Shown: positions 17,793 to 25,670 of the stretch, one piece after another
Layout of the letters: each line of letters starts with the position of its first letter
How positions within the stretch are numbered: the stretch's first letter is position 1
Assembly (NCBI RefSeq): GCF_028622875.1
Contig: NZ_CP117709.1
Location: forward strand, 4,591,001 to 4,655,000
Reading direction: 5' to 3'
From: Streptomyces sp. MMBL 11-1
GTDB lineage: Bacteria > Actinomycetota > Actinomycetes > Streptomycetales > Streptomycetaceae
DNA: 64,000 nucleotides
Notes under the pieces: generated by a model
What the model was told of the DNA's origin: nothing
The model's input: only the letters and a program-made list of their open reading frames with translations
Databases searched by the model: none
Made by a program: the position numbers and the translations under genes

Positions 17793-18388
17793 CACCACCT
17801 TCCAGCCCTCTGAGATCCGCTCACCCGCCCAAGCAGGACCGCAGCCGGGCGACGCGGCAGCGGCTCCTGGAGGCGGCGGTGGCCTGCCTGGCCGAACACG
17901 GCTGGGCGGGCTCCACCGTGTCCGTCGTCGCCGAGCGCGCCGGCGTCTCGCGCGGCGCGGCCCAGCACCACTTCCCGACCCGCGAGGACCTGTTCACGGG
18001 GGCGGTGGAGTACGTCGCCGAGGAACGCTCCGCCGCCCTGCGCGCGCTTCCCGTCCAGGGCCGCGCCGAGGTGGTCGCGGCCCTGGTCGACCTCTACACC
18101 GGCCCTCTGTTCCGGGCCGCGCTCCAGCTCTGGGTCGCCGCCTCCAACGAGGCCCAGCTCCGCCCGCGCGTCACGGAACTGGAGGCGCGGGTGGGCCGGG
18201 AGACCCACCGGATCGCCGTCGAACTCCTGGGCGCCGACGAGTCCTGCCTCGGCGCCCGCGAAACGGTCCAGGGCCTCCTGGACATGGCCCGCGGCCTCGG
18301 CCTCGCCAACCTCCTCACCGACGACACCGCCCGGCGGGCGCGGGTGGTGGCGCAGTGGGCGGCGCTGGTGGAGGAGGGGCTGGGGTGA
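17780..18388 (+). CDS. TetR/AcrR-family regulator of the acyl-CoA operon
   Basis: A 202-residue TetR regulator. The N-terminal helix-turn-helix is clear: RLLEAAVACLAEHGWAG, TVSVVAERAGVSRGAAQHHF then PTREDLF. The ligand-binding C-terminal part is helical and variable. It overlaps the hydratase gene by 13 bp and so is co-transcribed with the catabolic genes, a usual arrangement for feedback control by an acyl-CoA ligand. The palindrome at 7871-7884 is its most likely target in this window. Confidence 0.9.
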   Translation: MGAVTPPSSPLRSAHPPKQDRSRATRQRLLEAAVACLAEHGWAGSTVSVVAERAGVSRGAAQHHFPTREDLFTGAVEYVAEERSAALRALPVQGRAEVVAALVDLYTGPLFRAALQLWVAASNEAQLRPRVTELEARVGRETHRIAVELLGADESCLGARETVQGLLDMARGLGLANLLTDDTARRARVVAQWAALVEEGLG

Positions 18389-18499
18389 GGCCCGTACGGG
18401 GCTCCCGGGCCGCCGACGGCAACGACACCACCCGGCCCCGGGCTCCGCACCGCATCCCGGCCGCGCCCGGCGAAGTCCGCTCGTTCGGGGCCGCGAGGC

Positions 18500-18898
18500 T
18501 CAGGGGCGCTCGGAGCTCTCCCGGGCCGGAACGGGCGTCGCCTGGTGGTAGTACATCCGCCACGACGCCTCCCCGGCCCGCCTGCGCCACAGCGAACTCC
18601 GGCGGGCCCGCTCGCCGCCGATGACGGTCTCGTACGTGAGGTGCACCAGCCCCGGCCCCAGCACCACCCCGGTCATGCCGGAGGCCTGGTAGCGCGGGCC
18701 TTCCGCGTCCCCGCCGTCCAGGCCGGGGAGCGCGGCGAGCATCTCCTCGTACGTCCACCGCCTCCCGGAGGCCCCGACCTCGACGAACTCCGGGTCGAGC
18801 AGCGTCTCGGCGACCGGCCGGGAGAGACGTACGGCGGGGTCCATCAGCCGCAACTCGCCGTCGATCGCCGCGCTTACGTCTTCGGTTTCCTGACTCAT
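18500..18898 (-). CDS. DUF4440 / NTF2-like small protein
   Basis: A 132-residue NTF2-like protein of the DUF4440 group: LRLMDPAVRLSRPVAETLLDP, FVEVGASGRRWTYEEMLAAL, then strands HLTYETVIGGE and WRMYYHQATPV. Such domains form small cone-shaped cavities and may be enzymes or ligand binders. Single gene, convergent with the TetR gene. Function unknown. Confidence 0.82.
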   Translation of the reverse strand: MSQETEDVSAAIDGELRLMDPAVRLSRPVAETLLDPEFVEVGASGRRWTYEEMLAALPGLDGGDAEGPRYQASGMTGVVLGPGLVHLTYETVIGGERARRSSLWRRRAGEASWRMYYHQATPVPARESSERP

Positions 18899-19030
18899 CC
18901 GGCCATCCTCGCCGATGAGGCCTCACCCTTCGGGCCTCGACCTCCAGGCCTCGCCTTTCGGAGGGGCGGCGGAGGCCCGGCCGGCGCGGTGGCGGCGAAA
19001 GGGTTGGTACGCGGGGCTGACGGAACCGGG

Positions 19031-19036
19031 TAACGT
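19031..19036 (+). promoter_or_regulatory. Candidate -10 element for a leaderless mini-ORF
   Basis: TAACGT fits the TANNNT -10 pattern and ends seven bases before the ATG at 19044, so the transcript would start at or next to the start codon. No convincing -35 is visible. Confidence 0.4.
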
Positions 19037-19043
19037 CTTTGTC

Positions 19044-19073
19044 ATGTTCTTCCTGGCGCCGATGTACGAGTGA
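19044..19073 (+). CDS. Nine-codon leaderless mini-ORF upstream of the DUF6243 gene
   Basis: ATG to TGA encodes MFFLAPMYE. It lies seven bases downstream of a TAACGT box and has no ribosome site, as expected for leaderless translation. Ninety-five bases separate it from the DUF6243 ATG; that interval holds a GACGCC-CTTG-GGCGTC hairpin (19094-19109). It may be a regulatory leader peptide. Expression is not shown. Confidence 0.35.
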   Translation: MFFLAPMYE

Positions 19074-19168
19074 GAGCGTGATGGGCCGCCGCTGACGCCC
19101 TTGGGCGTCGCCGCCCGTCCCCCACCGGCGAATCCGTAGATCACCGCACATCCTTACCGGGAGAATCC

Positions 19169-19384
19169 ATGACCGTGAGCAAGAACATCAACAACCCCGT
19201 GGGCCAGGGTGGCGGCCAGCGCAAGAAGCTGTCCCGCGCCGAGCGGCAGAACAACGGCCCGCACCGCAACCTCGACCGCCGGAGCGCGGCCGACCAGAAG
19301 GCGGAGCTGGTGCGCAAGATGCGCGAGAAGACCGGCGCGGCCGAGGGCACCGGGCAGACGGGCGACGACACCGCACAGAGCTGA
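19169..19384 (+). CDS. DUF6243-family small basic protein
   Basis: A 71-residue, very hydrophilic and basic protein with NNPVGQGGGQRKKLSRAERQ at its N-terminus followed by an alternating charged helix. This matches the small DUF6243 family of Streptomyces as I recall it. No membrane or enzymatic motif. GGGAGAATCC provides the ribosome site. A role in nucleic-acid or ribosome binding is possible but not shown. Confidence 0.78.
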   Translation: MTVSKNINNPVGQGGGQRKKLSRAERQNNGPHRNLDRRSAADQKAELVRKMREKTGAAEGTGQTGDDTAQS

Positions 19385-19524
19385 CGCACCGCCGCCGCGG
19401 TTCGGCGGCGAGCCGCACGAGGCAGTGCCTTTCGTGCTCCCCGGCCACCGCGTGATGGTTTGTCTTCGCCGACCGATCATCAGCGGTGGCCGCGCTATGT
19501 GCGCACCCCTAAGCGGGCCCGAAT

Positions 19525-19590
19525 CCGCACCGATACCCGCACCGATACCCGCACCGATACCCGCACCCATATCCGCACCGATATCCGCAG
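19525..19590. repeat. 12-bp tandem repeat, 5.5 copies
   Basis: The unit CCGCACCGATAC is repeated three times exactly, then as CCGCACCCATAT, CCGCACCGATAT and a partial copy. It occupies the 337-bp gap before the MarR gene, about 130 bp upstream of its start. That gap holds nothing else I can name apart from an AT-richer stretch near 19640-19690 that may hold the promoter. Confidence 0.9.
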
Positions 19591-19721
19591 TGGCTTTCGG
19601 CGGCCAGAATGACGGTCTTCGCCCGGAGCGCCGGGGTGTGTATGCGGCGTTCGAAATGAATACCGCATTCCGTTTGTTCGGCGCGTCGCGGAACCATAGC
19701 GTTGCGATCATGGAATCTCCG

Positions 19722-20222
19722 ATGACGAACACCACCGACCAGGCGCCGGCGAACCCGGCCGCCACCGATGACATGCTGGCCACGCAGCCGGTCGGCTACT
19801 GGAGCGGCCTGGCCCACGCGACCGTCACGCGGCATCTGCGGGACGCGATGGCCAGGATCGACGTCACGCAGCCCCAGTACTGGGTCCTCAACCGCGTGAA
19901 CGGCGGCCCCGCAGCACCGAGCCGCGAAGAGGTCGTCGCGCAGCTGACGCACCTTGCCGACGGGCCGCACGAGATAGCCAGGGTCGTCGACCAGTTGCTC
20001 CACCGTGAGTGGCTCGGCATCGATGACGATCAGCGCCTGCACCTCACGGATGCGGGGGAGGCCGCCAGGGTGCGGCTCCGTGAACTGGCGACCGAGGTAC
20101 GCGCCGTGGTCCACAAGGGCATCAGCGACGAGGAGTACGTGGCCGCGCTCCAGGTACTGCGCAAGATGGTGGCCAATGTCGAGAGCGACGGGAATGCGGG
20201 AGCGACGCCTCGGACTTCGTGA
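19722..20222 (+). CDS. MarR-type winged-helix regulator
   Basis: A 166-residue winged-helix protein. The core is DVTQPQYWVLNRVNGGPAAPS (helix 1-2), PSREEVVAQLTHLADGPHEIARVVDQLL, and wing residues HREWLGIDDDQRLHLTDAGEAARVRL, all typical of MarR proteins. ATG 19722 is preferred over ATG 19710 because GGAA sits six bases before it. The next gene on the strand is a small membrane protein with a palindrome in front, a possible target. Confidence 0.85.
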   Translation: MTNTTDQAPANPAATDDMLATQPVGYWSGLAHATVTRHLRDAMARIDVTQPQYWVLNRVNGGPAAPSREEVVAQLTHLADGPHEIARVVDQLLHREWLGIDDDQRLHLTDAGEAARVRLRELATEVRAVVHKGISDEEYVAALQVLRKMVANVESDGNAGATPRTS

Positions 20223-20309
20223 CGGGGCCCACGAGGAACCTCCTCCACCAGGGCGGCGCGGGGCGGTGATTCCCGACCGTGAGCGCGGGCCGCTGGATGC
20301 GGCGGGCGG

Positions 20310-20324
20310 TTACCTCGGAGGTAA
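20310..20324. promoter_or_regulatory. 15-bp palindromic candidate operator
   Basis: TTACCTC-G-GAGGTAA is a perfect dyad around one base, 107 bp upstream of the small membrane protein gene and 88 bp after the MarR gene. Its size fits a winged-helix dimer. Binding by the adjacent MarR protein is inference. Confidence 0.5.
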
Positions 20325-20431
20325 TTGAGGCCCTCCGTGGGGCCGCCTAACTTCAGCATTGTTCGGAGGCCCCACCCGAGGGGCCGCTTCCGTATCCGGG
20401 CGACTCCCTGGTGCACGAGAGGAAGACGACA

Positions 20432-20851
20432 ATGGCTTCGACGCGGTATGACGGGCTTGCCTGCACGAGGGCGACGGGATCCGACGGGTTCGCCAGGCTG
20501 GCGCTCAAGCTGGACGCGGTGGTCACCGGCCTCAACGGCATCGCCTACCTGGCACTCGCCACGGTCCTCGACTCCTTCTTCGGCGTCACGACGGCGGTCC
20601 AGTACCCGGTCGGGGTGTTCCTGCTTCTCTACGCGCTGGGAGTGCTCGCGATCGGGACGCGGAAGGAGATCAACCGCACGGGACTGACGGCGGTCATCGC
20701 GGCGAACCTGCTGTGGGTCCTGCTCAGCCTGGTGGTGGTGGTCTCCGGCGTGCTGTCTCCGACCGGCGTCGGCGCGGTCTGGATCGTGCTGCAGAGCCTG
20801 ACGGTCGGCGGCTTCGCAGCCCTCCAGTACGCCGGGCTCAAGCGGCTGTGA
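20432..20851 (+). CDS. Small four-helix integral membrane protein
   Basis: A 139-residue hydrophobic protein with four predicted membrane segments (around residues 28-50, 55-75, 83-105, 110-132), such as YPVGVFLLLYALGVLAIGT and ANLLWVLLSLVVVVSGVL. ATG 20432 with GAGAGGAA upstream is used instead of GTG 20411. It resembles conserved Streptomyces membrane proteins of unknown role. It follows the MarR gene and is probably its regulatory target. Confidence 0.75.
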   Translation: MASTRYDGLACTRATGSDGFARLALKLDAVVTGLNGIAYLALATVLDSFFGVTTAVQYPVGVFLLLYALGVLAIGTRKEINRTGLTAVIAANLLWVLLSLVVVVSGVLSPTGVGAVWIVLQSLTVGGFAALQYAGLKRL

Positions 20852-20940
20852 GCTGGTCCGGATCGGGCCCGAGGAGCCATGGGTGCGCCGGACCAGCTGT
20901 CTGCGGGCCACGTACGGGATCTTGAGACCATGAGCGGCCC

Positions 20941-21549
20941 ATGGCAGGCTCGCGCCCCATGATCGACGAATTCGCGAAGGACCACCTGCACGGAAGATTG
21001 CGGCGGGACCGCGAGGCGCTGCTCTGGAAGCTCGACGGCCTGTCCGAATACGACGCCCGCCGACCTCTGACAGCGACCGGGACCAACCTCCTCGGCCTGG
21101 TCAAGCACGTGGCCACCGTCGAGGCCAGGTACTTCGGCGAGGTCTTCGACCGCCCTTCCCCGGAACCGCTGTCCCGTTGGCAGGACCACGACGGCAGCGA
21201 TCAGTGGCCGGCCGAGGACGAGACCCGCGATCAGATCGTCGGGTTCTGCCGACGCACGTGGGAACACTCGGACGTGACGATCCAAGGACTTCCCCTCGAC
21301 GCCCCCGGCCACGTGCCGTGGTGGCCGGACCCGCATCGCAACACGAACCTGTTCGCCGTCATGGTCCATGTCCTGGGCGAGACCAACCGCCATGCCGGGC
21401 ACGCCGACATCCTGCGGGAGGGCATCGACGGCCGGACCGGCCTACGCGCAGAACACGAGCAGGAGATCGACAGGGCGGCCAGGGCGGCCTACCGCGCGAA
21501 GATCGAGCGGGCCGCCCGGACTGCCGCACCGCTCAAGGCTGAGACGTGA
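20941..21549 (+). CDS. DinB-family protein (DUF664)
   Basis: A 202-residue DinB-fold protein. The motif NLLGLVKHVATVEARYF and the distal GETNRHAGHADILRE give the three histidines that bind metal in this fold. Family members in actinobacteria are probably thiol (mycothiol) transferases. The ATG at 20941 or the one at 20959 could start it; neither has a clear ribosome site. Confidence 0.88.
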   Translation: MAGSRPMIDEFAKDHLHGRLRRDREALLWKLDGLSEYDARRPLTATGTNLLGLVKHVATVEARYFGEVFDRPSPEPLSRWQDHDGSDQWPAEDETRDQIVGFCRRTWEHSDVTIQGLPLDAPGHVPWWPDPHRNTNLFAVMVHVLGETNRHAGHADILREGIDGRTGLRAEHEQEIDRAARAAYRAKIERAARTAAPLKAET

Positions 21550-21638
21550 TCCCCCGAGGAAGGGGCACCCCGGCCGGTGGGGGTCGGACGCTGCCGGCAT
21601 CGGGCACCGGGGGTTGACCGCGCTGCGAGACTTCCGGC

Positions 21639-21893
21639 ATGGACATGGGGCGTGAGTCGCGGTGGGACAAGGATGCGATGACGGTAGAGATCGCCTTCGC
21701 CCTGGTGACCGCCGCTGCCCTCGCCGCGGCGGTCTTCGCCGTCGCGCTGACCCTCACTCTCGTCCTTGACCTCTCCGACGCGGCGTCCACAGGCGTACGG
21801 GTGGGGGGAGCCCTGGCGGGAGGAGCGGCCGGAGTGTGGCGTCTGGTACGGGTGCTGCGTCGCTTCGACGTGGAGCGCCGCAAAGGCCACTGA
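21639..21893 (+). CDS. Small two-helix membrane protein, DUF6332-like
   Basis: An 84-residue protein with two hydrophobic segments (AFALVTAAALAAAVFAVALT, VRVGGALAGGAAGVW) and a basic C-terminus (VLRRFDVERRKGH). The DAMTVEIAFALVTAA stretch resembles DUF6332 proteins of Streptomyces as I remember them. Start could be 21639, 21645 or 21678. Function unknown. Confidence 0.6.
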   Translation: MDMGRESRWDKDAMTVEIAFALVTAAALAAAVFAVALTLTLVLDLSDAASTGVRVGGALAGGAAGVWRLVRVLRRFDVERRKGH

Positions 21894-21995
21894 CGGCACG
21901 GCTCGACCCGCCACGAGCGCAAGGTCGGCCAGTGGACCAGCTTTCTCAGCATCGCCCGCACCTGCTGTCGCGGGCTCACTGAATGAGATGACTCC

Positions 21996-22065
21996 TACGG
22001 GGCTTTGAGAAGGTCGCGGAGGCCGGCGCGGCAGGGGCGGCAGAGCCCGTCGGGGAGGGCCTCGG
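21996..22065 (-). pseudogene. Duplicated, internally deleted 3' end of the HTH/zinc-ribbon gene
   Basis: Positions 21999-22065 repeat 24290-24319 joined to 24404-24440 almost exactly, both including the C-terminal codons for GLRDLLKAP and an in-frame stop (TAG here, TGA in the intact gene). The copy lacks 84 bp (28 codons) between two CGGCG motifs. It therefore marks a truncated relic of the gene at 24286-25476 and brackets the YrhB-like genes between the copies. Confidence 0.8.
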
Positions 22066-22123
22066 ACGGCGCAGGTGGAGCGGGCTCCGGAGCGGACCGG
22101 CTCCACCTGGAGCGGCTGCGGCC

Positions 22124-23425
22124 TCAGCGGTACCGGATCACGTGCAACGCCTGGACTCCGGTCGGGTCGAACGACACGGGTTCTTCGGACGAGCCGTCGA
22201 GGAGCAGCACTCCGGTCGCTGTGGTGAGTCCGTTGACCAGCCACCCCACGGCCTCGCGGCCCCGGCCGTCCGTGCGACGGATCCAGATCAGGGCCCGTGA
22301 CCCGGCAGGGAAGGACGACAGTTCGTCGACCGCCGAAGACCAGACCTGGTGGTCCGACGTCGACAGAACGGGACCGAGCTGGGCGAGGGTCGAGTCGAAC
22401 CAGTCGGCACGGCCGGGCGGGGGAGGAGTCGGAAACTTCCCGGTGCCGGGAACGCCTCCCGCATCCCAGTGGGCCAGCCACTCCCAGGGATCCGAATTCG
22501 GCAGACCGAACGGCTCGGCAGTGTCCTTGGGGACGACCAGTGTCGCGTCGAGCATGGTGTCCTGCCAGCGTCCCCCGCGTAGGTGCCGCCGGGTGTCGCA
22601 GGAGAAGACCCAGCCCCGCCGTGTCTCGTCGCCGGTGGTGGGCCCGACCAGCTCGGCCTCGCCTCCGTACGCGTTCTCCAGCCACAGCCGGGCCTTGGCC
22701 ACCGCCGCCTCGAAGTCGTGAGCCTCCTGCTCCCAGGACCGGCGTGGAGTCCTCAGCGCCTCAGGCAGGGCACGGACGAGGACCAACTCGCGTACGTGGT
22801 CGGTGTCCAATCGGGCGAGGGACGACGTCAGGCTGTCGAGGAAGACGACCTGCCCCTTGTTGTTGTGCGCGTACACCAGATTGCCCGTGGCTTCCTGACC
22901 GGCGAGTTCGCGGCGTATCCACACCAACCCCCGAGTGTCGGGCCCCGGCTCCGCGACTGCCTTCACGACCTCGTCCCAACTGCTCGCGCGCACACGCTCG
23001 AACTCGGGGAAGTATCGGCGGGTCAGCCTGCTCCACCAGCCGGGAGCCTCGTCCGAAGGCTGCCAGGCGAGCGGTACGGAAGGGCTTCCGTTGATCGCCG
23101 AGTGCATGGCCACCACGGTGCCGCGCGCGTTGATCCTGCGCCCCTGGTTCTGGCTGCGCGCGACAGCGGCCTCGTACGACGCGGCGGGCTCCAGATCGGT
23201 GAGGGGCGCGCTCGGCGCGGGGTGGAAGGGGGAGCTGCCGTCCTTGGGGACGACCACCGAGGCCGCGAGCATGGGGGTGTGCGGGAAGCCGGGCTGCTGC
23301 ACGGTCCGGCAGGCCATGAGCCAGGCCGTGGCCGACTCGGCCACAGGGTGCGGTGCCACCAGTTCCGCGAGCCCGCCATAGGTGTGGGCGAGCCAGGCAG
23401 CGGCTTGCTGGTCGGGGCGGAGCAT
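22124..23425 (-). CDS. Tandem YrhB (Imm35)-like and Tox-PL-like domain protein
   Basis: A 433-residue protein built from two similar halves. Each half opens with a YrhB/Imm35-like unit (AAWLAHTYGGLAELVAP with ASVVVPKDGS; ARLWLENAYGGEAELVGP with ATLVVPKDTA). Each continues into a unit that recalls the papain-like Tox-PL fold (RGLVWIRREL then GQVVFLDS; RALIWIRRTD then GVLLLDGS). I cannot see a clean catalytic Cys-His pair, so activity is doubtful. The domain mix suggests a polymorphic-toxin or immunity-related protein, cytoplasmic, with no signal peptide. The assignment is by motif only. Confidence 0.6.
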   Translation of the reverse strand: MLRPDQQAAAWLAHTYGGLAELVAPHPVAESATAWLMACRTVQQPGFPHTPMLAASVVVPKDGSSPFHPAPSAPLTDLEPAASYEAAVARSQNQGRRINARGTVVAMHSAINGSPSVPLAWQPSDEAPGWWSRLTRRYFPEFERVRASSWDEVVKAVAEPGPDTRGLVWIRRELAGQEATGNLVYAHNNKGQVVFLDSLTSSLARLDTDHVRELVLVRALPEALRTPRRSWEQEAHDFEAAVAKARLWLENAYGGEAELVGPTTGDETRRGWVFSCDTRRHLRGGRWQDTMLDATLVVPKDTAEPFGLPNSDPWEWLAHWDAGGVPGTGKFPTPPPPGRADWFDSTLAQLGPVLSTSDHQVWSSAVDELSSFPAGSRALIWIRRTDGRGREAVGWLVNGLTTATGVLLLDGSSEEPVSFDPTGVQALHVIRYR

Positions 23426-23426
23426 G

Positions 23427-23732
23427 TCAATGCCCCTTCTTGGGCGGCCAGTTACCCGAGGCCTGGAGGGCCATGTATTCCTCTGTCGGCGGGAAAGTGG
23501 GAGCGAAATGGGCGGCGGAACGGTCGTGCGGGACCACGATCACGGCAGAAAAGGGCGCCTGAGTGAAATCGCCTGTTTCGATGTGTTCTTTGAAATCGAA
23601 ACAAACTGTCCAGCCGTAGGTGAACTCAATGGCAGTATCCGGGCGCATCACGATGGAATCCGCTCGATCTGGATACGCGACTTTACGCAGGAATGCTTCG
23701 GCGCTTGTCACTGCTTCGTCTCTGCTTACCAT
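23427..23732 (-). CDS. YrhB (Imm35)-domain small protein
   Basis: A 101-residue protein with the YrhB/Imm35 pattern: AVTSAEAFLRKVA, then IEFTYGWTVCFDFKEHIETGD and the strand SAVIVVPHDRS. It is close in sequence to the YrhB-like units of the next gene and ends one base before that gene's start, so they are co-transcribed. It could be an immunity protein or an orphan domain. Local GC is lower than in flanking core genes. Confidence 0.65.
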   Translation of the reverse strand: MVSRDEAVTSAEAFLRKVAYPDRADSIVMRPDTAIEFTYGWTVCFDFKEHIETGDFTQAPFSAVIVVPHDRSAAHFAPTFPPTEEYMALQASGNWPPKKGH

Positions 23733-23837
23733 CTAGGGAGCTCCATGGTGATACGGGGTCAGACCCTGAGTCCTGAGGTCCTCGCCGCCCCGTTCAGGTA
23801 TCTCCCCTATGGGTGTGTGTCGGCGTCGATCGCGGCC

Positions 23838-24152
23838 TCATCGGGCACGATTCCCTTCACCGGCGATGATGAAGCGGATGCCGTTCAAGTCGGCGGTCAG
23901 TAGCCCTCGCTCTTCGTCGGGCGGGTGTCCATCGCCCAGCGGCACCAGGACCGGGGTGGCTCGGAGCCTTTCCAGCAACGCAGCATATTCCAGCCGAAGT
24001 TGAGTGACAGGGGCATCCTCGGTCGCCGGGCCCGCGCCGACCTGGGCCGTGGTGGGCTGCATCGGAGTCTCGGACTGCGCGGACGTCGAGTCCGCGGTGG
24101 AGGCATCTGTCGTGCTTCCCGACTCGCCGGATTCCCGTACAGGGCGGACCAA
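23838..24152 (-). pseudogene. SseB-like N-terminal fragment
   Basis: A 104-residue frame with a Ser/Thr/Glu-rich start and then EYAALLERLRATPVLVPL and GLLTADLNGIRFIIA, which recall the SseB N-terminal domain found in Streptomyces type VII and contact-type loci. The frame stops where the family normally continues, and the only available start is a TTG, although similar coding continues upstream to a TGA. I read it as a truncated remnant. Confidence 0.45.
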
Positions 24153-24285
24153 TTCGGCGTACTCCGCGAGTCGCGACTTCGGGTTTCGGCCCGTGGCTGT
24201 TCGCCTGCCCGGCCCTTGTACTCAGGCGTGACGCACATCATCACATCTGCGATCTGGACGGCACGACGCACACCTGCAACACCTC

Positions 24286-25476
24286 TCAAGGGGCTTTGAG
24301 AAGGTCGCGGAGGCCGGCGATGTACGCCCCGATGTCGCGGGCGTCGGCCGGGGCCTCGACGGCAGGAGCCGGGGGCTCGGCCGACCCAGGGTCGTGGGCG
24401 GCGCGGCAGGGGCGGCAGAGCCCGTCGGGGAGGGCCTCGGGGCGCCCGGGGGTGCCGCAGTCGGTGCACTCCATCAGGATGCGGCGGGCGGGCGCGGCGG
24501 GCGACGCCTGCTCAGCAGGCAGCAGGCGGGGCGGGATCTTGTCGATGAGGCGGCGGCGGACGAAGCCGCGGGGGCTGTCGACCTGGGCGGGGAGCCCTGC
24601 GGTGAGGGCGGCGGTCAGGTAGTCGGCGTCCACGCCCCGGGCGAGCCATTCCGCCGCCTGGGCTTCCAGGGTGGCGCAGTCGTCGGCGGACAGCCCCAGG
24701 CGATGGTCCGTGCGGCCGAGCCTGGCCAGGGCGAGATAGGCGGGGGAGGGGAGAGGCGTCGGTGCCGTCGGATCAGCCGGACCCGTGGCGGTCGTCGCCG
24801 GAGCAGCGCTCGGGGCAGGGCCCGGCGCGGGTGCCGTGTCCGGAGGGTCGGCCGGGGTGCGCTGGTGCGGTACGGAGGCGGGGGCCGGGGCCTCCGCAGG
24901 CTCTGCGGGCCCCGGGGCGCCTTCCGCGCGGGACGGCTCCGGTGAGTCCGGGGCGGCTTCTCCCCGAGGCCTCTCCGGCGGCGTGGGCGGCGGGTTTTCG
25001 GCAGGGACCCAGGGAGGCGGAGGGGCGGCGGTGGCGGGGGGCGTCACTCCGAGCGCGGGGCGGGTGGCCCAGGCGTTCTCGGCGGTGAGATAGGCGTTCC
25101 ACCACTCGTTGTCGCGGGCGGTCCGCGACCAGAAGGTGCGGAACGCCCAGCGGGTCGTCTCGCCCGCGCCGACCGCGCACCGTACGCGCCGCAGGTGCCC
25201 GGCGACGGACAGGGCTTTGAGGGCGGTGGAGATGGCCTGCTGCCCGTAGAGCGGAAGCTGCTTGGCCAGGGTCTTCACGCTCATCGCCGCGCCCTCGGGG
25301 AGGTGGTCGACGAACCCGGCGACATACCGCTCCCGCGTCGGCAGGAGCGCGAAGTCGTGCGGTGTGTGCGGGCGTTGGTCCGGCGCGGAGCGTTTGCCGT
25401 AGCCGGGCTTGGCCATCGGGTACGCGGTGGAGCGTGCGGGGGCGGGCAGGGCGGAGCTAGGGTGCTGGGTAGCCAC
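24286..25476 (-). CDS. Helix-turn-helix protein with Pro/Ala linker and C-terminal zinc ribbon
   Basis: A 396-residue protein. Residues about 38-110 form a winged helix (SVKTLAKQLPLYGQQAISTALKAL, HLRRVRCAVGAGETTRWAFR). Residues 150-255 are a Pro/Ala/Glu low-complexity linker. A C-terminal module has RLGLSADDC and a CTDCGTPGR...CRPC zinc-ribbon. A GTG start at 25476 has GAAAGG upstream. Related Streptomyces proteins are often found near accessory DNA. A partial second copy of the gene end is at 22.0 kb. Target unknown. Confidence 0.8.
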   Translation of the reverse strand: MATQHPSSALPAPARSTAYPMAKPGYGKRSAPDQRPHTPHDFALLPTRERYVAGFVDHLPEGAAMSVKTLAKQLPLYGQQAISTALKALSVAGHLRRVRCAVGAGETTRWAFRTFWSRTARDNEWWNAYLTAENAWATRPALGVTPPATAAPPPPWVPAENPPPTPPERPRGEAAPDSPEPSRAEGAPGPAEPAEAPAPASVPHQRTPADPPDTAPAPGPAPSAAPATTATGPADPTAPTPLPSPAYLALARLGRTDHRLGLSADDCATLEAQAAEWLARGVDADYLTAALTAGLPAQVDSPRGFVRRRLIDKIPPRLLPAEQASPAAPARRILMECTDCGTPGRPEALPDGLCRPCRAAHDPGSAEPPAPAVEAPADARDIGAYIAGLRDLLKAP

Positions 25477-25670
25477 GGGATCGACCTTTCTTCGATCGTG
25501 TGGTGAGACCCCGGCCTGGTGCTCCTACACACCGCGTCGGGGTCGCTTGGTTCTCGCACCGTAAGCAGTGCGGATGGCCCGCTGCAAGCTGCCGCGAATA
25601 GTCATACTTGCTGGCCGTGACGGGGGCGGGGAGGTGGGGGAGGTTTTCCCAAACCCCTTCTTCTGCCTAC

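Noticed and set aside
19525..19590. Tandem repeats considered as a CRISPR array
   Set aside because: Units are contiguous 12-mers without spacers and no cas gene is present.
21489..22685. Minus-strand frame covering the DUF6332-like gene and the YrhB gene end
   Set aside because: Arg/Pro-rich translation without similarity, overlapping two better-supported genes and the duplicated fragment.
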